Part shown: positions 1 to 6,283 of the stretch, piece after piece
Layout: each line of letters opens with the position of its first letter
Numbering within the stretch: position 1 is the stretch's first letter
Source: Caldilineaceae bacterium
Lineage (GTDB): Bacteria; Chloroflexota; Anaerolineae; Caldilineales; Caldilineaceae
Length of the DNA stretch: 10,057 bases
NCBI GenBank assembly: GCA_012032975.1
Contig: JAAUPU010000040.1
Span: forward strand, 1-10,057
Reading direction: 5' to 3'
Translations under genes and position numbers: made by a program
Notes under the pieces: generated by a model
What the model saw: the letters and a program-made list of their open reading frames with translations, nothing else
Database searches by the model: none
What the model was told of the DNA's origin: nothing

Positions 1-26
1 TCACTGGTACGCGTTTTGTTGTTTCG

Positions 27-118
27 CCTCGGCAGGCCGCGAAGAGAAAACTCTCCGAGATTAAGCGCTGGCGCCTGCTGTCTTTAGCATGTTTGGGTTG
101 GCCGAGACCTACCCAACT
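27..118 (-). ncRNA. L10-type ribosomal protein leader (rplJ-rplL autoregulation)
   Basis: Read on the minus strand, this stretch follows rplA and would precede rplJ, which lies outside the window. It holds the hallmarks of the L10 leader: AAGACAGCAGGCG, then GCTTAAT, then CCTGCCGAGG. The arms CAGG and CCTG can pair, giving the kink-turn-like fold that L10 or the L10-L12 complex binds to repress its own operon. Just upstream, GTTGG and CCAAC form a first hairpin around about 99-119. The match was made by eye to the conserved core. The role is known for this family and inferred here from sequence and position. The exact edges are approximate. Confidence 0.75.
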
Positions 119-134
119 CTTTTATTGTCCAAAA

Positions 135-163
135 AGTATACTCGTTGCGGCCTACTTTCAGAA
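135..163 (-). promoter_or_regulatory. Putative promoter of the rplJ-rplL unit
   Basis: On the minus strand a consensus-like -10 box TATACT (135-140) sits 17 bases from a weak -35 box TTCTGA (158-163). It lies in the spacer between the rplA stop and the L10 leader, where a separate rplJL promoter is common in bacteria. The predicted start, around 125-130, would place the whole L10 leader in the transcript. The -10 box is good and the -35 box is poor, so confidence is moderate. Confidence 0.45.
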
Positions 164-182
164 ATCTGTAATGCCGCGTTGG

Positions 183-902
183 CTATAGGTCGTCGGCGTT
201 CAGCGAACTGGCCAGCCCTGGGTCCACCTTGATGCCAGGTCCCATGGTGCTCGTGAGTGTTAGTCGCTGCAAGTAGACGCCTTTAATCGTTGGCGGCTTC
301 GCCGCAACGATAGCTTCCATGATCGCAGCCAGGTTCTTCATCAACTTGCTCTGGTCAAAGCTGGCTTTTCCAATCGGTACATGGACGTTGGATGTCTTGT
401 CCACGCGGAATTCTACGCGGCCCAAACGGGCTTCCTCAATGGCACGTGGCAGATCTTCGCCCGGGACGATGGTGCCTGTCTTGGGGCTTGGCATCAAGCC
501 GCGGGGACCCAGCACACGCCCCAAGCGACCCACGACGCGCATCATGTCCGGGGTTGCAAAGACGAGATCAAAATCTGTCCACCCTTTTTGAATTCGGTCT
601 GCCAGGTCTTCGCCACCGACAAAATCGGCGCCAGCTTGCTGAGCTTTGCTTTGTCCGTCAGCATCGGCGAAGACCAGAATCCGTACTTCACGACCGGTGC
701 CCGAAGGCAACGTCACGACGCCACGAATCTGCTGGTCGGCGTAGCGGGGATCCACCCCCATGCGGATGTGCAATTCTACAGTCTCGTCGAATTTGGCGGT
801 TGCCAATTCCTTGACCAAGTCAATCGCCTCGCCAGGCTCATAGTCTCGCTCGCGGTCAACCTTGGTGCGTACAGCGTGATATCGTTTGCTATGCTTTGGC
901 AT
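183..902 (-). CDS. rplA: 50S ribosomal protein L1
   Basis: The 239-residue product has the usual length for bacterial L1, a two-domain protein that forms the mobile L1 stalk of the 50S subunit, helps release E-site tRNA and often represses its own operon. Family landmarks are visible: the start MPKHSKRY, the segment [20 protein letters not shown] in the middle, and the RNA-binding [11 protein letters not shown] region towards the C-terminus. The ATG at 900-902 has an AAAGGAG ribosome-binding site about 10 bases upstream. It lies 95 bases downstream of rplK in the standard L11-L1 order and ends in TAG. The frame is intact and nothing is unusual. Confidence 0.97.
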   Translation of the reverse strand: MPKHSKRYHAVRTKVDRERDYEPGEAIDLVKELATAKFDETVELHIRMGVDPRYADQQIRGVVTLPSGTGREVRILVFADADGQSKAQQAGADFVGGEDLADRIQKGWTDFDLVFATPDMMRVVGRLGRVLGPRGLMPSPKTGTIVPGEDLPRAIEEARLGRVEFRVDKTSNVHVPIGKASFDQSKLMKNLAAIMEAIVAAKPPTIKGVYLQRLTLTSTMGPGIKVDPGLASSLNADDL

Positions 903-960
903 TCGAGCTTTGCTCCTTTGTGGTTATGACGGGACAAGGTCCCTTCCACAGGTCAATGCG

Positions 961-977
961 GCCTCGAATTTCGAGGC
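961..977 (-). repeat. Hairpin in the rplK-rplA spacer
   Basis: GCCTCGAA and TTCGAGGC form a nearly perfect 17-base palindrome (practically a 6 bp stem with a 5-base loop) about 20 bases after the rplK stop. No T-run follows on the minus strand, so it is unlikely to be a strong terminator. It could stabilise the mRNA, mark a processing point or act as a mild attenuator between rplK and rplA. Its function is not shown by the sequence. Confidence 0.5.
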
Positions 978-997
978 AACGCGTCTCTCGGGTTAGC

Positions 998-1423
998 TTA
1001 TCCGACGATGGTGACGCCCATGCTGCGGGCGGAACCTTCCACCATACGCATGGCGCTTTCCAAGCTTACGCCTTGCAGGTCTTTGAGCTTGATCTCAGCG
1101 ATCTCGCGTACCTGGCTGCGGGTGATCGAGCCTGCCTTGGTTGTATTGGGTTCAGAGCTACCCTTGGGGATGCCCGCCGCCTTTTTGATGAGGTCGCCAG
1201 CTGGCGGCGTCTTGGTCACAAATGTGAAAGTGCCGTCGGTGAAGATGGTGATCTCTGCGGGGATAACCTGGCCCATCAATTGCTGGGTGCGCGCGTTGTA
1301 CTCTTTGCAAAATCCCATGATGTTGACACCATGAGGACCCAGCGCCGTACCAACCGGAGGAGCGGGGTTTGCCTTGCCTGCTGGGATCTGCAATTTAACG
1401 ATCGCTTTTAGTTTCTTTGCCAT
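998..1423 (-). CDS. rplK: 50S ribosomal protein L11
   Basis: The 141-residue L11 has the normal family length. L11 binds the GTPase-associated centre of 23S rRNA and is needed for elongation-factor GTP hydrolysis and the stringent response. The N-terminal domain shows [19 protein letters not shown] and [15 protein letters not shown]; the C-terminal RNA-binding domain shows KAAGIPKGS and ends [11 protein letters not shown]. The ATG at 1421-1423 was chosen because an AAGGAG site lies about 8 bases upstream and homology starts at MAKKLKA. An in-frame ATG at 1525 would add 34 residues unlike L11 and has no good ribosome-binding site. It sits between nusG (141-base spacer) and rplA. Confidence 0.97.
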   Translation of the reverse strand: MAKKLKAIVKLQIPAGKANPAPPVGTALGPHGVNIMGFCKEYNARTQQLMGQVIPAEITIFTDGTFTFVTKTPPAGDLIKKAAGIPKGSSEPNTTKAGSITRSQVREIAEIKLKDLQGVSLESAMRMVEGSARSMGVTIVG

Positions 1424-1564
1424 TTTTCTCTCCTTCTGGACTTGGTGAACGCTTCCGATTGTGGTTGGCCGCCACTGAAGCTCCCAAAGTTCCAGTTTGA
1501 ATGATTGATCATACAGATTGACCAACGAATTGGTGATTCGTTCTGTCTCGACAACCGGTACTGC
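1424..1564 (-). other. nusG-rplK spacer, candidate L11-operon leader
   Basis: This 141-base spacer holds the rplK ribosome-binding site and an inverted repeat, AACGAAT (1524-1530) with ATTCGTT (1536-1542), around a 5-base loop. There is no T-run next to the hairpin. In many bacteria L1 represses by binding a leader just upstream of rplK, so an L1 target is expected here. I could not recognise one confidently by eye. No clear promoter was seen. Confidence 0.3.
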
Positions 1565-2206
1565 TTACGTATCTCGTTCCAATTGCAAAAAGTCTACCTC
1601 GACCGGGGTCTCGCGATTGAAAAAGCTCACCAGCACCTTTGCTTTGCCCTTGTCTGGATAAATCTCGTCCACCGTGCCGCTGAACTCGGCAAAGGGGCCG
1701 CTCATGGATGCGTACATGCTCCCCGATCTGGAAGCTTACCTTGATGCGCGGTTCGTCCGATTCGATGCGCTTCATGATCTTGTCAACTTCTTCTTGACGA
1801 AGCGCAGTCGGCTTGTTGCCCATGCCGACAAATCCTGTGACGCCGGGCGTGTTGCGAACTACATACCAACTGTCCTCATCCATCGCCATTTCCACGAGAA
1901 TGTATCCGGGAAAGACGCGCCGCTCTACCTCCTTGCGTGCGCCTTTGCGAATCTCAATTTCGGTCTCAGTCGGCACAACAACCTGGAGAATCTGATCCGA
2001 CATCCCCATGGATTCAGCGCGATGTTCGATATTTTTTTTGACCTATTTTCCATGCCAGAATAGCTGTGGATGACATACCATTGCGCCGAAGGATTGCTAT
2101 CCTCGGCTTCCGCATCCAGTTGGGCTGCTATCTCGGCATCGATTGCGGCCAGTTCGGCCTCATCAATGGCAGGCTCAACATCCAAGGTTCTTTCATCGCC
2201 GTCCAT
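1565..2206 (-). CDS. nusG: Transcription termination/antitermination factor NusG, reading frame broken twice
   Basis: NusG binds RNA polymerase, suppresses pausing and links transcription to Rho or ribosomes. The ATG at 2204-2206 follows a GAGGAG site 8 bases away. An acidic extension of about 42 residues precedes the NGN domain (WYVIHSYSGMEN, then VVVPTETEIEIRKG, VERRVFPGYILVEM, SWYVVRNTPGVTGFVG), and a C-terminal KOW domain follows. Two single-base breaks interrupt it. At an A8 run (2032-2039) the frame must move by -1, or one A must be added, to continue as KKNIEHRAESMGM. Near 1700-1703 one extra base separates GEHVRI from GPFAEFSGTVDEI. Removing that base, for example one G on the coding strand, gives HDGPFAEFSG. 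The two cancel out, so 642 bases give 213 residues ending LQLERDT-TAA. An essential gene is not expected to be dead, so sequencing error, or slippage at the A8, is likeliest. Confidence 0.9.
2032..2039 (-). other. A8 slippery run at the nusG frame break
   Basis: On the coding strand the frame reads TCA AAA AAA ATA. That is a classic A AAA AAA slippery heptamer within an eight-A run. A -1 ribosomal slip here, or addition of one A by RNA polymerase, joins MENRSKK to NIEHRAESMGM, which is the continuation expected for the NusG family. The same result would follow if the true genome had nine As. The sequence alone cannot tell these apart. Confidence 0.6.
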
Positions 2207-2295
2207 TACTTACGCTCCTCTATCCACCACTGCTATCCGCGCCAATAGGCTGCTTTTCCACTTATACCATTACGACGCCGCAAATTCTGGGTCGA

Positions 2296-2517
2296 TCAGG
2301 TAGCCTGGATCAACAGTGCAATGATGGAACTGAACAACAGGTCGACTCCAAAGAGTACGATGGCTGAAATCACGGTCACAATCAGCACAACCCAAGTCAG
2401 ACGAATCCCCTCTTCTCGGGTCGGCCACGTAACTTTAGCAACTTCGGCACGCGTGTCCTTGAAGTAGCGAACCAGTGCATTTTCTGATTTTGTCTTAGCG
2501 GAGGCAGAACGACTCAT
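2296..2517 (-). CDS. secE: Preprotein translocase subunit SecE
   Basis: The 73-residue product is a short single-span SecE, typical of bacteria outside the gammaproteobacteria. SecE clamps the two halves of the SecY channel in the cytoplasmic membrane. The amphipathic segment ALVRYFKDTRAEVAKVTWPT (about residues 14-33) is the family signature with its invariant VTWPT. One membrane helix follows (about 41-65, VVLIVTVISAIVLFGVDLLF). The ATG at 2515-2517 has a GGAG site 8 bases upstream. It sits between tRNA-Trp and nusG in the usual secE-nusG pair, with an 89-base gap to nusG. Confidence 0.95.
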   Translation of the reverse strand: MSRSASAKTKSENALVRYFKDTRAEVAKVTWPTREEGIRLTWVVLIVTVISAIVLFGVDLLFSSIIALLIQAT

Positions 2518-2591
2518 GCTGTGATCTCCACTCTGTCGCGTGTAAGTCGGACAGATTCACCATTGGCCATAACGGCACAGTTTCTATTCGG

Positions 2592-2624
2592 AAAATGACC
2601 ACCGGCCTGAAAGCCGGTGGTCAT
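2592..2624 (-). terminator. Strong hairpin between tRNA-Trp and secE, likely intrinsic terminator or attenuator
   Basis: ATGACCACCGGC (2595-2606) and GCCGGTGGTCAT (2613-2624) form a perfect 12 bp stem with a 6-base loop. On the minus strand the stem is followed by TTTTC, a short T-run. It lies 6 bases after the 3' end of tRNA-Trp and about 75 bases upstream of secE. It probably separates, at least partly, the tRNA-tuf unit from secE-nusG-rplKA. No clear secE promoter was found below it, so read-through or attenuation is possible. Confidence 0.65.
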
Positions 2625-2630
2625 ACGAGG

Positions 2631-2703
2631 CAGGCGAGGCAGGACTTGAACCCGCAACCTGCGGTTTGGAGACCGCCGCTCTGCCAAATTGAGCTACTCG
2701 CCT
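2631..2703 (-). tRNA. tRNA-Trp (anticodon CCA), one base short in the anticodon arm
   Basis: The acceptor arms AGGCGAG and CTCGCCT pair perfectly, the D stem is GCTC/GAGC, the T arm is GCGGG-TTCAAGT-CCTGC, and the discriminator base is G, all right for tRNA-Trp. CCA is not encoded. The anticodon arm reads GCGGT-CTCCAA-ACCGC: the five-pair stem is perfect only if the loop has six bases rather than seven. A normal tRNA-Trp has CTCCAAA before ACCGC, so one A is missing at 2665-2667 (plus-strand ttt). This is probably a homopolymer sequencing error, because the gene is essential and no second copy is visible here. It lies between tuf and secE. Confidence 0.9.
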
Positions 2704-2712
2704 CTATTGTTG

Positions 2713-2747
2713 CCTGGGGAGAACGGATTATTGACGTTCTCCCCAGG
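2713..2747 (-). repeat. 13 bp hairpin just after tuf
   Basis: CCTGGGGAGAACG (2713-2725) and CGTTCTCCCCAGG (2735-2747) are perfect inverted arms around a 9-base loop, starting 5 bases after the tuf stop. No T-run follows on the minus strand (the next bases are CAACAATAG), so it is not a textbook intrinsic terminator. It could protect the tuf mRNA 3' end, or be an RNase landmark that frees tRNA-Trp, which begins 9 bases beyond the hairpin. Confidence 0.6.
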
Positions 2748-2752
2748 TAGAT

Positions 2753-3952
<1,200 letters not shown>

Positions 3953-3984
3953 GCGTCAATGCTCCTTCGACTGGTCTGATCTCG

Positions 3985-4038
3985 GTTCAACGAACCGTGG
4001 ATAAGGACAAATTTCTTGTCCACTGGTCACCGTTGAAC
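3985..4038 (-). promoter_or_regulatory. Structured tuf leader with competing hairpins
   Basis: The 132-base spacer between tRNA-Thr(GGT) and tuf contains a nested fold. The outer arms GTTCAACG (3985-3992) and CGTTGAAC (4031-4038) pair perfectly. Inside, GTGGA (3997-4001) can pair with TCCAC (4019-4023), or GGACAA (4005-4010) with TTGTCC (4016-4021). These two inner stems share bases 4019-4021 and so exclude each other. The tuf ribosome-binding site lies about 17 bases downstream of the outer arm. Control of tuf or tRNA processing is inferred; no known riboswitch was recognised. Confidence 0.4.
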
Positions 4039-4084
4039 GACAAACTATGTTCGCGAATTTATCTAGAAAACTACCATGATTGTG

Positions 4085-4157
4085 AGCCCACAATCGGACT
4101 TGAACCGATGACCTCATTCTTACCAAGAATGCGCTCTACCGACTGAGCTATGCGGGC
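4085..4157 (-). tRNA. tRNA-Thr (anticodon GGT)
   Basis: The cloverleaf is complete: acceptor GCCCGCA/TGTGGGC (one G-T pair), D stem GCTC/GAGC, anticodon arm CATTC-TTGGTAA-GAATG with anticodon GGT (reads ACC and ACU), T arm ATCGG-TTCAAGT-CCGAT, and discriminator T. CCA is not encoded. It is the last of three tRNAs before tuf. Confidence 0.97.
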
Positions 4158-4168
4158 ATATCCAAATA

Positions 4169-4224
4169 TCAACTGCGAATGGCAAACTCTAATAACCTAT
4201 TCAGAATTCACCATTCGCAGTTGA
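4169..4224 (-). repeat. Inverted repeat in the tRNA-Tyr/tRNA-Thr spacer
   Basis: TCAACTGCGAATGG (4169-4182) and CCATTCGCAGTTGA (4211-4224) are perfect 14-base arms around a 28-base AT-rich loop. They fill the spacer between tRNA-Tyr and tRNA-Thr(GGT). There is no T-run. The likeliest role is a structured spacer cleaved during maturation of the tRNA precursor, but this is inference. Confidence 0.6.
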
Positions 4225-4229
4225 ACCTG

Positions 4230-4311
4230 TGGGCGGGGGCGGATTCGAACCACCGAAGGCGCTGCCGTCTGATTTACAGTCAGATCCCTTTGTCCACTCG
4301 GGCACCCGCCC
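4230..4311 (-). tRNA. tRNA-Tyr (anticodon GTA)
   Basis: The acceptor is GGGCGGG/CCCGCCC and the anticodon arm is TCTGA-CTGTAAA-TCAGA with anticodon GTA. A long variable arm has the small stem GGC-AGC-GCC, as expected for a class II tRNA-Tyr. The T arm is GGTGG-TTCGAAT-CCGCC and the discriminator is A. CCA is not encoded. It is the middle tRNA of the tuf cluster. Confidence 0.97.
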
Positions 4312-4424
4312 AGGATTACAAACATTGCTGGATTGTTAATGGCCAACCGCCCAAGACAGACACCAGCCTCGATCCTGATACAATCGCTGGTTGGCGCCGA
4401 CGCCAAGCACCTGGCCACCTGCAG

Positions 4425-4497
4425 AGCCGACGATCGGATTTGAACCGATAACCGCCTGTTTACAAGACAGGTGCTCTGCCGATTGAGCTACGTCGGC
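4425..4497 (-). tRNA. tRNA-Thr (anticodon TGT)
   Basis: The acceptor GCCGACG/CGTCGGC, D stem GCTC/GAGC, anticodon arm CCTGT-CTTGTAA-ACAGG with anticodon TGT (reads ACA), T arm ATCGG-TTCAAAT-CCGAT and discriminator T are all intact. CCA is not encoded. It is the first gene of the tRNA-tuf unit, about 60 bases after the predicted transcription start. Confidence 0.97.
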
Positions 4498-4566
4498 ATG
4501 TCCACCAAAGACAGACATGGCAATTGAACACAAAAATACAACCGGCATCTGTGCATACCCTTCGGA

Positions 4567-4594
4567 AGTATATCACATCCGACCGGGAGGTCAA
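4567..4594 (-). promoter_or_regulatory. Strong sigma70-type promoter of the tRNA-Thr/Tyr/Thr-tuf unit
   Basis: On the minus strand a -35 box TTGACC (4589-4594) and a -10 box TATACT (4567-4572) are separated by 16 bases. Both are close to consensus. The predicted start is near 4560, about 60 bases before tRNA-Thr(TGT). Position and quality fit a highly expressed stable-RNA and tuf operon. Confidence 0.75.
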
Positions 4595-4692
4595 ATTTGA
4601 TGCGCCAATTTCCAGATGCACGTTACGTTTTTCCACCGGTCAAGCGCTCACAAAGGCGTTCCTGACCTGCACTTGCTGACGGTATCTGCACT

Positions 4693-4716
4693 GTAGAGTA
4701 CCGGGTAGAGTACCGG
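4693..4716. repeat. Tandem pair of a 12-base unit after the SDR gene
   Basis: GTAGAGTACCGG occurs twice back to back (4693-4704 and 4705-4716), ending 3 bases before the SDR stop codon. It is a simple perfect duplication, probably from replication slippage. Each unit contains the half-palindrome GTACC, and no terminator hairpin with a T-run was seen here. Confidence 0.7.
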
Positions 4717-4719
4717 TGT

Positions 4720-5436
4720 TTAGCTCTGACCGTAGACGGGCAGGGTCGCGCCATGTACATCGCGTGCGGCGTGAGATGCTAGAAACAGGATTACATCGGT
4801 CAATGACTCTGGGGTGACCCATTGGCTGAAATCTGCGTCGGGCATCATGGTACGATTTTGTGGGGTGTCCAGCGTGCCGGGCAAGATGCAGTTGACGTTG
4901 ATTCCGTTGGCACGAAGTTCATCTGCCATGCTCTCTGTCAAGCGGATCACGGCACTTTTGGAGGCTGCATAGGCTGCCATCCCCGCTGCCCCCTGAAGAC
5001 CGGGTCGCGCGGCGATGTTGATGATCTTACCCTGACCTCGTTCTAGCATATGGGGGATCACAGCCTGCGATCCAACGAATACTGTTCGTGCATTGATCTT
5101 GACCATGAAGTCCCAGGTATCGACGGGTGTCTCGTGGAGGGGAGCGCCCGCCCGGTAACCACCGACCCCATTGACCAAGATGTCAATCTGGCCAAATCGC
5201 CCCATCGTCTCATCGACCATTCTGGCGACTGATGCCGGTTCGGCCATGTCCACTGGGCTGGCCAGGAAGTGCTCGTCCAAACCGACCAAATCGGCGTATA
5301 GTTCACGCTGATGTTTTTCCGACAGATCGGCAATCACGACCCGCGCGCCGGCTGCAATGAGGCGCCGCGTGACCGCACTGCCCAGGTTTCCCGTTGCGCC
5401 GGTGATGATGGCCACTTTTTCAGAGAAGTTGAACAT
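4720..5436 (-). CDS. Short-chain dehydrogenase/reductase, dihydropteridine-reductase-like, lacking the catalytic serine
   Basis: This 238-residue Rossmann-fold oxidoreductase is probably cytosolic. Visible motifs are TGATGNLG (12-19, nucleotide loop), Asp37 after the second strand (suggesting NAD preference), VNGVGG (89-93) in place of NNAG, Asn115, and the YAASK catalytic pair Tyr156/Lys160. The catalytic Ser expected 13 residues before Tyr is Ala143 (IINIAARPG). Dihydropteridine-reductase-type SDRs also have Ala there, so an active enzyme is plausible. The ATG at 5434-5436 follows a GGAAGG site; an upstream in-frame ATG at 5511 adds 25 low-complexity residues. It lies downstream of msrQ, separated by a strong terminator, so it is probably transcribed alone. 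The substrate is unknown. Confidence 0.85.
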   Translation of the reverse strand: MFNFSEKVAIITGATGNLGSAVTRRLIAAGARVVIADLSEKHQRELYADLVGLDEHFLASPVDMAEPASVARMVDETMGRFGQIDILVNGVGGYRAGAPLHETPVDTWDFMVKINARTVFVGSQAVIPHMLERGQGKIINIAARPGLQGAAGMAAYAASKSAVIRLTESMADELRANGINVNCILPGTLDTPQNRTMMPDADFSQWVTPESLTDVILFLASHAARDVHGATLPVYGQS

Positions 5437-5515
5437 GCCCGTTTCCTTCCTTTCATATTGACGATCAGGTCTGGCCGACGGCGATGGTGGGCTGGGAATT
5501 GCCCCTTTCATTCAA

Positions 5516-5568
5516 GGTTGAGCGCATAGGAAAAGCGCTCCAGTATAGGTACTGGAGCGCTCTCAACC
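5516..5568 (-). terminator. Intrinsic terminator after msrQ, with an extra outer stem
   Basis: AGCGCTCCAGTA (5534-5545) and TACTGGAGCGCT (5550-5561) form a perfect 12 bp stem with a 4-base loop. On the minus strand TTTTCC follows, so this looks like the msrPQ terminator, 39 bases after the msrQ stop. An outer pair, CTCAACC (5562-5568) with GGTTGAG (5516-5522), can extend it. The right outer arm abuts the inner stem and the left side has an 11-base bulge that includes the T-run. Confidence 0.75.
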
Positions 5569-5599
5569 GTGATATCTCAACCTCACAAGCACGTGACAT

Positions 5600-6283
5600 T
5601 CACCTCGGTTCGATCCGCGCCGCCTGGGGTTCGAGCTCGCGACTAGACGGTCTTGGACCCGATGGCCTGCGCCGCCAGTTGGCGATTGTCTTGCGCACCT
5701 TCGGTACACGGACCAGGAGCAACAAGCCCAGCACGACAGCATAGATCAGCGGTTCGCCCAGGTCAATTTTGGCTATCCATATGAAGTGGAGTACGGCCAA
5801 TATGCCAGCAGCATAGACCAAACTGTGCAAGCGCGTCCAGTTTCGACCCAATCTGCGCATCCACCCTTTGGTCGAGGTGATGGCCAGCGGAAGCAGGATC
5901 AGAAAGGCAGCAAAACCAGCCAAAATGTACGGTTTCTGCACCAGCCCATCCTGCAGAATGAAGTACAAGCTGAAGCCATAGTCCAACCCAACGAAGGTCA
6001 AGAAGTGCAACGCGGCGTAGAAAAAGGCGAACAGGCCAAGCGACTTCCGCACCTTGATGATCGGTCGATAGCCAAAGATAATGTTGATCGGTGTCACGGC
6101 CAACGAAGCGATGAGCGTGATCAATGCAGCAGTACCGGTTCGGTCCGTGATTGCATCGATCGGGTTGATGCCCAAGCTGTCGGTCGCGAAATCCCAGGCC
6201 AGCAACAACAACGGAACCGCGGCCGCCAGATTCACCGCCAACCAGAGCCAGTTTTTACGGAGCAGCAAGGTTAGCCGGGACAT
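5600..6283 (-). CDS. msrQ: MsrQ, haem-binding membrane subunit of the MsrPQ methionine sulfoxide reductase
   Basis: MsrQ passes electrons from the respiratory quinone pool or a flavin reductase through b-type haem to MsrP on the outer side of the membrane. The 227-residue product has about six membrane helices and belongs to the ferric-reductase-like YedZ family. Candidate haem ligands are His93 (ALHFLTF), His153 (RLHSLVY) and His166 (AVLHFIW), at the spacing seen in YedZ. The family-like NPIDAITDRTG loop (40-50) is present. The basic, proline-rich tail after about residue 200 is longer than usual. The ATG at 6281-6283 overlaps the msrP TAA by one base (TAATG), so translation is probably coupled. 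It ends at a strong terminator. Confidence 0.93.
   Translation of the reverse strand: MSRLTLLLRKNWLWLAVNLAAAVPLLLLAWDFATDSLGINPIDAITDRTGTAALITLIASLAVTPINIIFGYRPIIKVRKSLGLFAFFYAALHFLTFVGLDYGFSLYFILQDGLVQKPYILAGFAAFLILLPLAITSTKGWMRRLGRNWTRLHSLVYAAGILAVLHFIWIAKIDLGEPLIYAVVLGLLLLVRVPKVRKTIANWRRRPSGPRPSSRELEPQAARIEPR

Noticed and set aside
1424..1525. A 34-residue N-terminal extension of L11
   Set aside because: The extension is unlike L11, has no good ribosome-binding site, and the internal ATG at 1423 has a strong one.
1509..2009. A separate shorter NusG gene starting at MGMSDQIL
   Set aside because: It lacks the first part of the NGN domain and simply continues the upstream frame after the A8 site, so it was merged into one nusG. 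Its last third (about 1509-1700) is off-frame.
4391..4406. Short palindrome TTGGCG-CCGA-CGCCAA in the tRNA spacer
   Set aside because: It is a six-pair stem in GC-rich sequence with no T-run or conserved context, so it is too weak to call.
4353..4517. Direct repeat AAGACAGACA on both sides of tRNA-Thr(TGT), as a possible integration scar
   Set aside because: It is only 10 bases, is not adjacent to the tRNA ends, and there is no integrase or duplicated tRNA end. Chance similarity is likely.
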